Of a stretch of DNA of 64,000 nucleotides, positions 39,590 to 52,032 are shown piece by piece. This DNA comes from Synaphobranchus kaupii (Eukaryota > Chordata > Actinopteri > Anguilliformes > Synaphobranchidae). The notes beneath the pieces were generated by a model that worked only from the letters and a program-made list of their open reading frames with translations, made no database searches and was not told where the DNA came from. Position 1 is the first letter of the stretch; every line of letters starts with the position of its first letter. The stretch lies in the NCBI GenBank assembly GCA_029718625.1, contig CM056376.1:113678367-113742366 (forward strand), read 5' to 3'. A program made the translations under genes and the position numbers.

Positions 39590-41483
39590 CAGTTTTTTAC
39601 GATTGCTTTGACTGATTTTGCACAGCAGAATTTCAATGTACAAAACTCAAAATGCAAAGTGCCAAACTGACTTTCAAAATTCATACTCTAAGACACTACA
39701 TCCTATGCTGACATACAAAGTGTAAAACTGTTAACGCAAAGTGCTAAACTGACTTGCAGAATTCTTACCTTAAGACACTACATCCTATGATGACATACAA
39801 AGTGCAAAACTGTTAATACAAAGTGCCAAACTTTAAATCATATGCTCCATTCTCAGAATACAGCCACCTAATATTACAACAATGTTCAAATGCTTATTAT
39901 TACAAATGCAGATCACTAAATCAATTCAACAGGTCTTTGTAGTCATGTCTCAGTACTTCCAACAACCTTGCCCAGGTGAGTAGCATTCAAAACAATTGAT
40001 AATCTCTTCACCACTACATAAAAGGCTGCTTAGAAACCTGAATGGCAGTTTCTGACAACATGGAGCAGGTCAGTGAGGTTGAGGTTGGTAACGAAGGACA
40101 GGATCATGGACAGGGTCGTGGTCGTGGTCATGATCGTGGTCATGGTCGTGGACCATGTACAGTAAATATACAGTATATAGGTAATAGGTACTGTACATGC
40201 CTAGTTTGCCTAGACCTGGCCCTGAGACCATTGGGCAGGCCCACACACATCCATCCCTGATTGGTCAGCCTGACCCTCTGCTGGGGGCATACAACTCCGT
40301 ACGCCTCATACATTTTCTGGATGGGCTGTACAACCGTCTCGTACAGCCAAATGCTCAGATGGTGTTCATCATTGTCTGGGACAATGTAAACTTCCATCGT
40401 GTGTTGGCTGTGCAAGACTGGTTTACAGCCCATCCAGAGTTCCGATTCCAATTCCTTCCACCTTACTCCCCCTTTCTGAACCCCATCGAGAGGCCTGGAG
40501 GTGGAAGGTATACAATAGGTGTCCATATGAGCAGGAAACGCTCCTTCAGGCCATGGATGAGGCATGCGATGACATTACAGCCCAGCAGTGTCAGGGGTGG
40601 ATAAGGCACTCTAAAATATTTTACCAGCGCTGTCTTGCCAACGAAGACATCAGATGCGACGTCGACAAAATTCTGTGGCCAAATGCAGCGGAGAGGCAAA
40701 ATGCTGCTTAAGCACCGAGAAGCAGTTTTTTTTTTTACTTTACAGTAAAGTTTTGTTGTTACTATAACTGTTTTTGCTTTTACTGTTGTTTTTGTTTTTA
40801 CTGTACAATACAGTTGAGTTTACAGTACTGCATTACTGTATGATTTTTCTTTAATGATTAAACTTCATATAATCTAATATTTTGTTTTTACTTTCATAAA
40901 AACACAAGTGCAAAACTGCAGTCTATCACAGGGGATGATTGCTGTACATAATTTCAAGTACCTATGAGGAAATGACCATTGCATAGTCTTTTTTGGTAAC
41001 AAGTATTCTGTGTTTGACCGCATTATTTGATAATGGCCATTGTATTTGAAAATGCACCAATAATTAAACTTCAACGATGAACATATCCACTGTTCTGAAA
41101 ACTATGATAAACTTTAGCATGAAATACAATCTAATTTGGTTCAGTTGTTTCTATTGTGCATGCTATATATGATTTTGAGCCCAAGATTACATATTGTGTT
41201 ATGACCAAAGAACACTTTCTTTGTGTTTGGCAGCATTATTTCATGATGACTGTTGTATATTGAAAATGCAGCAATGATTTAACTTTGTTGTTTGAAATAT
41301 CTAATGTTCTGGTGCTGTGATAAACTTTTGCATATAATATTCTCGGATTTGACACTGGTATTTTTATTTTGCATGCTATATTACATTTTGAACCCAAAAT
41401 GAGCAGTATAGCATTCTGTGTTAAGAGTTTTGCACATTGAAACTCTGTTGTGCAAAATGAGTCAAAGCAATCGTAAAAAACTG
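39590..41483 (+). mobile_element. IS630/Tc1-mariner-type transposon, defective
   Basis: About 57 bases at each end are inverted copies (left CAGTTTTTTACGATTGCTTT, right ends AAAGCAATCGTAAAAAACTG), flanked by TA on both sides (39588-39589, 41484-41485) as expected for this superfamily. Just inside the left end, an ~87-bp unit (ACACTACATCCTATG...) is tandemly duplicated (about 39650-39830). Inside the right end, a ~215-bp unit is present twice, diverged (about 40980-41400). The middle holds a transposase remnant (40042-40711). Total length is 1894 bases. Confidence 0.88.
40042..40711 (+). pseudogene. IS630/Tc1-mariner-type transposase, internally deleted
   Basis: The ATG at 40042 opens MAVSDNMEQVSEVEVGNEG followed by a Gly/Arg/His-rich tract (GQGRGRGHDRGHGRG, about residues 22-38). 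The HTH domain and first catalytic Asp are absent, so an internal deletion follows. In another frame, 40197-40500 shows the DDE core: IIVWDNVNFHR (second Asp) and FLPPYSPFLNPIE (Glu). A further short deletion after NPIE shifts the frame again. A third frame then carries the normal C-terminus (WRWKVYNRCPYEQETLLQAM...) to TAA at 40709-40711. The protein would be inactive. Family assignment rests on the DDE motif spacing and the TA target. Confidence 0.85.
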
Positions 41484-41485
41484 TA

Positions 41486-42404
41486 ATCACATGAGCCCCG
41501 CCTCAAAACACTTGGATGACACTATTCTGATGTGTACAATTAAATTATTAACTTGAAATGAATATAATTAAATTCATTATTTGAAATACTTTAACCCTTA
41601 GAAGGTTAGCACTCTTACTCACAGGCACTTTAAATGCACAGACTTTTCGCCTTCCTTCCATTTCAACCCCATCTTGTTGCTACAGATTGAATTCTTCTGC
41701 ACGAACTGCAAACTAACTCTGCAAAAAAAATATATATTCTAAAAACACAGGATTAAAAGAAGGGCATTTAATTGAATTTTAAAATGTTTCATTTGCATAT
41801 ATTAACAATGCAATAAGTAATTTAAAAATAAAGATTCAGAAAAGGACTGAGCTGCAGAAGATATGCTTAAAGAGGATTTAATAAATAAGCTAATTTTTTT
41901 TTTTTAAAGCAGCCAGATAAAAGGTCAGAATGTCTCTCCCTGTAATTCCCTCAAGCAGTTCTGTAGCACTTAGCTTTAGCATGAGCTCCAAATCAACTGC
42001 AGATAAGTCGCCTGTGAGCATCTCCTTTGATCCCCCAGACCCCTCTAGGCTTCAAAGACAAGGGAATAAGAGCCCCCCAAAAAAAACTTCACAGCAGACC
42101 CAAGCATTGTTTCAGGCAGAGAGTTTTGAGGGGTGGGGGGGGGGGGTGCAGGCCCCTCAGATCCAGAGAACCCCTGCTGCTGATCAGCTGAGGAAGGTGT
42201 AATAAAGGCATTTAAATAAAACTTTTTCCCATTTTAAAACACTTTTCCCATATTTTTCCTCTTACCCGAGTTGGAATGTCCAATCACGCAAGGCACGTGT
42301 GCCTCTGCTGTTGATTTGAGAGAGCGCAAAAAAAAGCACGTGCACTCCTCTATGACAGCGCAGTTCACAAGTCCAGGTTTGCGCTGACAAGAGTCAGGGG
42401 AAGA
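41486..42404. other. Non-coding span, no gene seen
   Basis: AT-rich sequence with a short poly(G) run near 42137. No recognised features. Confidence 0.5.
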
Positions 42405-42520
42405 CGTCGCATGTGTGGGTGAATGGGCGTCGCATGTGTGGGTGAATGGGCGTCGCATGTGTGGGTGAATGGGCGTCGCATGTGTGGGTGAATGGGCGTC
42501 GCATGTGTGGGTGAATGGGC
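42405..42520. repeat. 23-bp minisatellite, 5 copies
   Basis: Five virtually identical copies of CGTCGCATGTGTGGGTGAAT+GGG. The near-perfect identity implies recent expansion. Each unit carries a CpG. Confidence 0.95.
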
Positions 42521-42614
42521 GGATTCGCAGGTGCCCGATCGGCCAGCTGTGGTCGCTGGTGCATGATGAGACACCTTCATCCTGGCAGACTGAAACCTCC
42601 CTCCCTGGGTGACT

Positions 42615-42794
42615 CTAGAGCGTGGATATTCAAACATAGACCTCAAATCCAAATCCAGCCCTGGTTTTCTTTCTCCCAGGTAATTAACTGAACAATTTAA
42701 TTGACTGTCTTCACACCTGACACCCAGATAAAGGGAGGGTGGAACCAGCAGTCCTTGAACCTCAAGGTCTGTGATTTGAATACCAGGGCTCTAG
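42615..42794. mobile_element. MITE with CTAGAGC ends
   Basis: The left end (CTAGAGCGTGGATATTCAAA, then CATAGACCTCAAA) pairs with the right end (inverted: CTAGAGCCCTGGTATTCAAA, then TCACAGACCTTGA). About 180 bases, no ORF. Confidence 0.65.
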
Positions 42795-42850
42795 GGGGGA
42801 AAGCCGGATACCTTGTCCCGGACCCAATGGTCCTGTGAATTTGTGGTAAA

Positions 42851-43230
42851 TATTATTCCGGGTATTATATAATAATATAATTTTGTCCCAGGCCCGGGAA
42901 ATAATTTAATAGTATAATTTTGTCCTGGGCCCAGGGAATTATATAATAATATAATTTTGTCCTGGGCCCAGGGAATTATATAGTAATATAATTTTGTCCT
43001 ATGCCCGGGGAATAATATAATAATGTAATTTTGTCCTATGCCCGGGGAATAATATAATAATGTCATTTTGTCCAGGGCCCAGGGAATAATATAATAATAT
43101 CATTTTGTCCAGGGCCCGGGGAATAATATAATAATATAATTTTGTCCTGTGCCCGGGGGAATAATATAATAATGTAATTTTGTCCAGGGCCCAGGGAATA
43201 ATATAATAATATAATTTTGTCCAGGGCCTG
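42851..43230. repeat. ~37-bp minisatellite, about 10 copies
   Basis: The unit core is TAATATAATTTTGTCC then a GC box (GGGCCCAGGGAAT or TATGCCCGGGGAAT). The units alternate an AT-rich half with a palindromic GC half. Copies vary in the GC box and in length by one or two bases. Minus-strand frames over it read a repeating ILFPGxxTKLYYY pattern, which is an artefact of the period. Confidence 0.95.
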
Positions 43231-43803
43231 GAAATTTCACCTATTAGTCCTGAGTGTAATATGAACACACTAGTGGTCTCCATGCTGGATGATACGAAAA
43301 TTCCTCTATTAGTTTTGCCAAGGATATGGGGGGTGTGAGGCCAGGCAAAGTTGCTCATTGGTGTTTCAAATCCATTCAACAAAGAAACCAATAACCCCCC
43401 ACCCACAAAAAACAAACTTTTGTTATATCACATCTCTGATAATTATAATAATAGCCTCCAGAAAGCCATGGATAAACTCAAGCTAATAGCCTTGTGTAAC
43501 CCCTGTGTATGTGTGTGTGAATAAGGCTTGTCGGTGTTAATGAAGGCTGGTAGGAAAGCATGGTTTTAGTGTAGTCTCTCATCAGCTGTAATCAGACGAG
43601 CTCTGCTGTCTATTCTCACATATTCAGGACTCCTGTCCCAGTTCACCAGCCGTAACCTGAAACCCCTTTGTGCTGTTTACAGGACCATAAGAACAGAGGA
43701 ACAAAGGCTTTCACTGGCTACAACACAGCCAGGAGGTCATTCACTTCTACTGTTTTTATCAAAGCTTCTGCAGTCTCAGAACTACTTCCAGGGCATCCTT
43801 ATA

Positions 43804-43955
<152 letters not shown>

Positions 43956-44747
43956 TATGCATGCGTGTGTATGCATGTCTAACAAAAATCCTTTACCTGT
44001 AGCAATCTAAGATGGAGATTTCGTATTGGCGCAGTTTACAGCACAGTTTCTACTGAAAAAGCAAAGTAGAAAATTCCCAGCCAAGTTAGAATATTAAATA
44101 TTTTAGATGTGGTTGAGGCTTGGAAAGGTTTGACATATTAAATAAATCTGTTTTTTTAATATACGTAGCTGAAGGAAGCCTTTTGAAGAGGGGCTGAAGG
44201 CCATGGTGAAGTTAGAGCTGGATGACTCGAGAGCTGCTCAGTGCTTTACCACCATGAGGAAGGGGGGGTTTCGCTTCTCAGCAATGATATAACGTAAAAT
44301 GGGCAATTAATATCTTCATTGCTTTTCCCCCCACAATATCAGCTTGAAATGAACAGCCTTTACATGGCCCCTAAATTAAAAAAACAAATCTCAAATCATT
44401 GAGATTCATGTTTTTTTTTTTTTGAAGAAAATAATTAGAAAATTAGTTTACTTTAAAATTAATATGCATTAATATGCAAAATAGTTTTATAGTGACAAAG
44501 TGGGGGGGGGGGGGGGGGGGGGGTTACTCCATGGCAGGGTTATTGTTTCAACTGAAGTTCAATTTATTCATTCAGAAAACCCTGTAGAACATGAAAACCA
44601 ATTTCAGCACATTTTAACTGAATTTCAATTCACTTCTTGAAATTGCTGAACTGAAATGGAATTGACCTCGATTGGCCTGATCATGACGGTGATGATGGAG
44701 AGGATGATGATAATGATAATGATGGTGATGGTGATGATGAAGCCCCC

Positions 44748-44749
44748 CC

Positions 44750-44820
<71 letters not shown>

Positions 44821-44835
44821 ACATACACACACACA

Positions 44836-44869
<34 letters not shown>
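44748..44869. repeat. (CA)n microsatellite
   Basis: CA repeats broken by AAAC and ATAC, preceded by a GATGAT-rich stretch (about 44687-44741) and eight C residues. Confidence 0.95.
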
Positions 44870-44871
<2 letters not shown>

Positions 44872-45093
44872 TACTCCTGGCTCAGATGCGATACCCCGGA
44901 AGCCAACGAGAAGTTTCAATAGGATGGTCAAAGGCAACACTGATCTCACCTGTGGAAAGGTGAGGACCAGCTTAAGGCCAGCATTACAGCCGCTCCCCCC
45001 CAAATCACCTGTGCACCCACTCCATTGTAATGGCCAGGACAAGAGGGAGCGGAACAGAAGTGACCCTCGGGCCAGGGGTCTGCCTCTAACATG

Positions 45094-45094
45094 A

Positions 45095-45125
<31 letters not shown>
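45094..45125. repeat. Poly(C) tract, ~31 bases
   Basis: The longest single-base run in the window. Its true length is uncertain, as such tracts are hard to sequence. Confidence 0.9.
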
Positions 45126-45126
<1 letters not shown>

Positions 45127-46057
45127 CCTCCTCAGCCCTCAGAGCAGGCACAGAGCAGGACACCCCAAAGTGTCTCCAAAGCTCCCTTTTGTTCTTTCTG
45201 TTTTAATACGGGACTGACACATGGTCTGGTTCCAGGCCCAGTGATGGGGACTTGGCCCTACCTAATCAAGGCCAAAAGGTCACTTCCTAACAACTGGCCA
45301 ATAAAAGATTATTTCCAGCCGCGGGGGGGGGGGGGGGTAGAGAGGGCTGGCGTTTCTGTCTGTGAGGCTGTGAGGGAGGGGGAGGGATGAGGGTAGAGGG
45401 CTGGGTGTCCGTCTGTGTGTGGGGGGAAGGGGGATGGGGGTACAGGGCTAGGTTTCTGTCTGTGTGGGAGGAAGTGAATTGAAAAAAGTCAGCAGACGAG
45501 AACCATCTGGCAGGATTGCGTGGCCTAATCTTGAAAGGGGGGGGGTTTGAAAAGAAAAAGGAACACCCCCCCCCCCCCCCCACACACACACACACACACA
45601 CACACTGATAAGGGCTGCTGCTTCCCTGGAATGAATTTCAGCCCATTATATTTTTGAAGTCTTTAAGTTTTATGGTGAATGTTTTTCCCTGGTTTAGATA
45701 TCACAGGAAGGAGGTGAAGGAGCGCAAAGTGTGTGCGTGAGTGTGAGTGTGAGTGTGTGAGAGTGTGTGTGAGAGTGTGAGTGTGAGTGTGTGTGAGAGT
45801 GTGTGTGGGGGGGGGCGGCGTTTAACAGGGCCTCACTCTGAACCCGGGGCCAAAAAGTAAAACTAAGGCCATGATCTCACCAGAGCAGGATCTGCTGGCA
45901 AATTCTCAATTCTCTGTAGGGGACATCACATAATTTTTTTATATATAGTTTACTTTTTTTTTAATCACAAGCTGTGGGGGAGGGGGGGGCTTTGGGGTCC
46001 GAAGCACAGAGGCAATTCAGAATCAAATTATAAATGAAAACCCTGTGCTGAATTTTC
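45126..46057. other. Non-coding span, simple repeats
   Basis: Poly(G) near 45321-45337, poly(C)/(CA)n near 45567-45605, a GTGTGAGTGTGA-type repeat at about 45730-45810. No gene is supported. Confidence 0.6.
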
Positions 46058-46165
46058 CCATTCTTCAGTCTGGGATGGGTCCCTCCATTCTTCAGTCTGG
46101 GATGGGTCCCTCCATTCTTCAGTCTGGGATGGGTCCCTCCATTCTTCAGTCTGGAGTGGGTCCCT
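46058..46165. repeat. 27-bp minisatellite, 4 copies
   Basis: Four copies of CCATTCTTCAGTCTGGGATG+GGTCCCT. The last copy differs at two positions. The period is a multiple of three, so an ILQSGMGPS peptide repeat appears in one frame by chance. Confidence 0.95.
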
Positions 46166-47329
46166 CCAAATCAGGGGTGCAAAGCGAGGGGCCGATCCAT
46201 TTTTGGGATTTCATGCCAGCTTCAGCCCTTAATGAATTAATGAGCCATTGTGGTGGGCTGACGCCGCGCACAGCACATTTACATGCGGTCCTGATACAGG
46301 ACTGAAGCAGCATTGGGCTGTTTAGAAATTTTAGAAAATGAGAAATGAGGCCAGAATAATTGGTTGTAACAATAAGCAACACACACACACACACACACAC
46401 GCATACATGAATGCACGCACACATGCTGCTGGTTGTGTTTCTTCCCTTTTAAACCAGTCCCTGGTTTAGACCTGGGGACACCAGGTGAGTGGGATCTCTG
46501 GCCAGTCAGTGGCATTCATCAATGAATTAACTATCAGGTAGAAAGGTGTCCCACCCCTTTTTAACCCATAGTCAAATATGTGTCCGAACAGAGTTAAATC
46601 TAAAAATAAATGTAACGGAGGATATCTAGGATTTGCCTGCAATCTCCCTGCACGCCAAACTGCACTTCTGAAAAGCCTGTTAGGCCATTCTACAATAGGC
46701 ACTTGTCCTATGGAGCCAATGACCACTTTTCAAGTCTCAGAAAGTGACGTCAGTCGCAACAGCTGATGCACTACTGGCAAACCGACTGTGCTGTACTACA
46801 TTAACATAGCGCCCAATCAATTCACTGCATAAATCACAGAATAAACACTGTAACTAGTGCTGATTTTCATCTGTGAACGTCAACCAAACATGTTGACACT
46901 CCCCACCCCAGGCAGCAAGCACCCACACTCTGTCCTTCGATAATTCCGGGGGAGTGCCTCGCTAATAACACAATTGGTCAGTTATCTCTCGGCAAATCAT
47001 GATCTTGTGCAGGTGCAGCTCCAATTGGATTCAAGTGATCCAAATGATTCAAGCCAACTCAGCCACTGAATAATAACATAACGCTGGTAGAAAAATGTTA
47101 TAGCTTGCTAGAACCAATCACATTTCTACAGTGATTTCTACAGAAACTTCTACAGTGAGTGTCTGGGGTTGACTAATGCAATGCTATCCAAAGGAACCAT
47201 GTTAGTTTACCCTAGTCCCAGTCGGGTTATGCTAAACTGGTTCTACTACTGTGAACTCTTGGTCAACAGTTTGCTCAAAATATTTTGTTGAGATTGGCAA
47301 GAATTTAAATCCAGGCTAAAAACTGATTT
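46166..47329. other. Non-coding span, no gene seen
   Basis: A (CA)10 run lies at about 46380-46400. Otherwise the sequence is unique, with short chance ORFs only. Confidence 0.5.
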
Positions 47330-47873
47330 TCTGTGGATAGAAGGTTCAAAGTTCTGACCCAGGCCTATGCTGCAGCCAACAGGACAGGCCCTTCCTACCT
47401 ACAGGACATAATCCAGAACTACACTCCAGCTCAACCACAGGGCGACTCACACTTCCTGCCCTCCGTGTCAACGACTGCCTGATTTCCATCATGGTCTGAA
47501 GACGCACCTCTTCAAACATTACCTTGACTGACCCACCAATGTAGTACTACTTTCATATAGCACTTGTTCTTCATTTTTGTATACTGTACCTTAATTCTTT
47601 GACTCATTTAACACTAGTGTCTTGATTGTGATGTTTTAGTTTATAAAGTCTTACTGCCTTAAGACTTAGCAATAGCTTACTATGTGAACTAGACTCAAAG
47701 TTAATGTCTATGTTAATGTCTATGGATAGCTGCAATGAGATAGAACTGCTCTTCATCGGTCATGTTTGTAGCTGTTTCAATGACCGGTATGCACTTACTG
47801 TATAAATTGTATGTATTTATATTCTATGTGCTTTGGATAAAAGCATCCGCCAAGTGAATGTAATGTAATATAG
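47330..47873 (+). mobile_element. LINE 3' fragment, same family as 5181-6660
   Basis: Plus-strand copy of the end of the L2/CR1-type LINE. It starts in the RT C-terminal block (FKVLTQAYAAANRTGPSYLQ, about 47346-47405), followed by the 3' UTR, and ends with TTTGGATAAAAGCATCCGCC and a short TAATG tail at 47830-47873. Frames are broken by indels after about 47430. Confidence 0.85.
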
Positions 47874-50800
47874 AAAACCACTTACAACTGGAAGATAAAG
47901 GTACTGCAGTCTCATAAATAGCCATTTAAAAGTCATACTTTTTTTGACAATGAACAAATCTTCACATTCTGCTTTGAGTATTGTATGGAGTATAAATGCT
48001 TTCAGAAAGTTTAAGTTTAAGGTTTGGAGCATACGACATATCCCATAGGTTATGCATACCAATATTTCACAGAGAACTTTCCTGAGAACAAATTAACCAT
48101 TGTAAAGTTCTTAAAATAAAATTTTTTAAAAATTACAAATGAGTTAAGTGCACATCCCTTGTTAATTCATAATATGTCCATACCATATATGGTATCAAAA
48201 ATCCTTAAAAAGAATCGCTGGTGTATACTTCATGGCAAATATCTCAGTCATGAACAAAAACAAACACTTTTAGGCCTTTTAAAATATTTAATAAAAAATG
48301 TTTTTATATTGTTTGTTATTATCATTGACACAGTTTCCTCCAATCTAGCCCACTGATGTCATCTGTCTTTTTATTTTAAAAAATTTATTAAAGCGCATTT
48401 AGGATAGGAAGAGTGAAAGTCGATTCTCAAATTTGTGAGGAAATCCCCGAGTGTTTCTAGAAAGCAGTCAGTATATCGCTTTCACGCGCAGGCGGTCCGT
48501 GGGTGCACGAAACAGAGGTTCCGCGATGCCTCCCTGCGTAATAACCGCTGTTTAAAAAAAAACTTTGCGCACACGGACAGACCGGCGTAACGTAGGAGTG
48601 AAGGGAGTTATATTCCACTTATCCCTGAAATGCCCTCTGCGGGTGCGGGTTTTTGGTATGTCGCTAAATTTAACCCGATAACTAGTGCGAAGGAGGGAGC
48701 CGCGCGCCTACCTCTGCTGTGGAAACGGCTGAAAACGTAAGCAATCTACTGAGAGCGGAAACGACGTGCTGACAGGTCTAAACCCGAGCGGCCCTACAGT
48801 ACACTCAAGACTGGAGGGGAAAATAAATACCTTACATGATGTAGTTTGGCCAAATATAAACCTTCAGCTACCAAAATATTTTGGGTCAAAGTGTGCTCCA
48901 CAGATGGAAAAAATTGAGCAACACAAGAGTTAAAATGTACAAACTGACCAATTATTATGGAATATGGCAGTTTGATGTCTCTCTGTTTTATATGGTCAAT
49001 ACAGAACACGACATGCAGTAATTGCAGGACGTGATGGAAAAATTGTTATAAAAACATGGCAATCATTCACCCCCTCGAGGACAACAACCCAAGTATATGT
49101 TGAAAAGCAATTATCAGGTAAAAAAAAAAATCTGTGCAATTCTGGCAGATCAGAACCTGCATACAGTACGCCCTTCGTTACCCTTCACCAACCTTTCAGA
49201 TTCCCAGTAAACATTACCTACTGTTAATCAGCAGTAACATTTCACCCCGGCCTCTTCCCCTCCATTCCAGGGCTCTGCTGTGAAACCTGAACAGCCCCTC
49301 ATTGTCTGCGATTGTCCAGGGGCCAGAGGCAAACGGGTCTCGAATGGCAGCCTTGAAAGGCAACAGGAAATTGGCAAACCGCTAATCTGCGCTAAACTAT
49401 TCATAGTAACAAAAGGTACATTCCTCCCTGAGAGAGGAGGGAGAAGGAGGAGGGGGGGAGGAAGAGAAAGAAAAGGAGAAGAATAATTCAAGAAAGGCCC
49501 ATTTAGGGGAGGTTCTGTTACTACAGACTGCTGACCCTCACAAAATTACACAACCACACACACACGGGCACACACACATGCATGCACTCACAGACACACA
49601 CACACACTCTCGCACAAGCACACGTGCGCACACAAACACCTGGTACTTTTCACTGCTGCAGAATGGCACGCAATAACGCCCAGGTACACCCGATAGCCAT
49701 TAAAACATCATGACACCATTAGAGCCATGACATTATTAGTCAACGTGTGAAACAATCACAATGTTCTGCAGTGCTCGTTTCCAATGTCTCGGAGCTGCTT
49801 ATTAACGAAGAGAGGAAAAAAAACAGGGGTAGGGGGTGGGTGTGAAATGCTATTCCACCCCTTTGTATTTATGTTTACCTTAAGAAACCAGAGCAGCAAT
49901 TACACAAAATACCACAAGCGTACAATCCAAGAAACAGCAACCCCTGTTACACAGGCCTGAGGGCACAACCATAGCAAATCTAAAAATACCTTGTGGTTAA
50001 TTACTCACTCTGGGTTTTCAAAGACAAAAAAAACCCTGTGGTATTTAAGGAGGGCTGTGCCACTCTGTTCTCGGTCAAAACCGTAGGAGGCGTCTGTCAG
50101 ATGTAGTCAGGGATGGACAAGTGCAGCCCCGCCATCACCGAACTTCTCCTGCAATTGACAAAATCCCTTGGAAAGAAATGCAACCAAATGGAACGGTTCC
50201 GTCCCCGTCGTTTCCTGCTGCACTAAAGCTACACCATAAAAACCCAGCTCCGCTAACAGTTTATTATCTTTGAACAGGTGTCCACTGGCTGATAGAGCAG
50301 CCCTTATTTCTTACAGCCATTCAAACTGGGACCGAGTTTTAGTGTGGGTGTTGACAACAGAAAACTCCCTAAATAATGCCAGGAAAACCATAGAGATGTC
50401 TGGGCCGCTTTTCTCCAGCGTTTGCATTGACCTTTAGAGGGTGTTGGTTTAGTCGTCTGTCAGAAGTTCGGTCAAAGCTAAGCGAACTTCCATTCCTCCT
50501 TCAGAAATGTTTAATGCTCGACCAGAAATTCCTTTGGGGGGGGGGGGGATAAATAAATAAACTTTGGCTAAATAAAGAATATAAAGTTGCAGTGAGGTCC
50601 TGTTACAGGTGTGTCGTCTGTCACTGGTCAGGACTACATCAATACAGTCTGACTGAGAACATAGCAGCTACTACACTGTAGTCCTCAGCACTGGCCATCA
50701 GAAGCCGCTTCATGCTCAAAGCTAATCTAGTGCCAAGTCATTTATCACAGGGAATTCTTACACCATCTTGAGTCTGGATACCTACCACATGAAATAATTT

Positions 50801-51917
50801 AGGTAACCTTAACCCTTTGAAGAGTAGAATTTTGTCAGTGTTGTCAAACTCCATGGCTTTCAATTACCAGTAGTGATTGTTACATCAGCATTAGCATGTT
50901 CAGGTAAAAGCATTATAATCACATAAATATGATCTTACACCTTAAAGGGTTAAATATCTCCGATATTAGAGGCCATAGTAGAAACAAGGCTTATGGAAAC
51001 CAAAAAGAAAAGTCAAGACACAAAGGCTGTATTTTTCATTAATTAATATATTTTCTGCATTATAGTTAACATAGTTTTTCTTTTGTGCCACCCTTTAGTA
51101 AGTATTGATATTTTGTTATATTCAGACATGAGTAAATTTTCAAGACTGTCTTTTGCAATAAATATCATAAAATAATAGCGCTTCACATAATAAATATTCT
51201 TTACAACAAAAATGTTTTGACAGACATTTTTCTTTAAAAAATAGCCAGATTTTCATCTTTAAGATTTATACATACAATTTACAACAAAAAGAAATGCCAC
51301 AGAGTGAATGAAGACGTTAGGAGTGGGAGAGGGGGGAAATAAAATTTAAAAAAGATAAATGAGCTTCCAAAAATGCCACTAGTGTACGAGAACATGAATT
51401 GATCATGGCTTTAATGTGATGAGTTTAAAGCCACTGAGGAGTTTAAAGTGGGAGGGGAGAGGAAGAAAGTGGGAGAAAAAACAAATAAAAAAATCAGAAA
51501 AACAAAAAACAAATATCAACCTTGGTTGCTATGGATATCTGGTAAGTGACATTTTCCAGATAGTCCTTCACAGATTTACTCTCACATGAAGTTGGAAACC
51601 AGACAACTTCGTAGCTGAAAGAAATTGTTTACAAGGAGTCAAGAGTGTTAATGAGTGGCTGAGGACGACACGGCAAGGCAAACACTGGTTTGTAGAGGGG
51701 TCCTGTTGCAATAATTTGAAGAAGGGCAGTGGGGGGGATTCAAACTCCATGTTTGGGCCAAAAAGAGTCTCTCAGTGGAGAAAGTAGGGAGTGGGTGTAA
51801 GGGTTTTGGGGTGGGAGGTGCTTATACATTTTGATAAACATCAATAATTATTATTATTATCATCATCATCATCATAACCAAACAAGCTAATCCTCCCCTT
51901 TCCTTCTCCTGCACAGA
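47874..51917. other. Non-coding span downstream of spry1
   Basis: Unique AT-rich sequence with CA repeats at about 49553-49625 and a poly(G) at about 50537-50549. The part near 51000-51917 is probably spry1 3' UTR plus flank. ATTAAA on the minus strand (51410-51415) is one possible polyadenylation signal. Segments 49270-49420, 49680-49810 and 50270-50460 are repeat-free and could be conserved regulatory DNA. Confidence 0.5.
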
Positions 51918-52032
51918 GAATCAGAAAGGCTTCCCTGGGCCTTCGTGGGTGACCAGTTCTCCAGTTTGCAAATAGGAAGAATCAAGATGGCTTCCCCGGC
52001 GCCCTTGGGGGTGACCAGTTCTCCAGCTTGCA
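51918..52032 (-). repeat. Tandem duplication of the end of the spry1 coding exon
   Basis: The 54 bases 51979-52032 encode the native end of spry1 (CKLENWSP... to the stop, plus a few bases). The 53 bases 51918-51970 are a diverged second copy, offset by 62 bases, in what should be 3' UTR. They agree at roughly 45 of 53 positions. The copy keeps the CKLENWSP reading in one frame and has its own stop-like TGA. Confidence 0.9.

Noticed and set aside
42405..43230. Possible CRISPR-like array of repeats
   Set aside because: The units are directly tandem without unique spacers, and the genome is a vertebrate. They are minisatellites.
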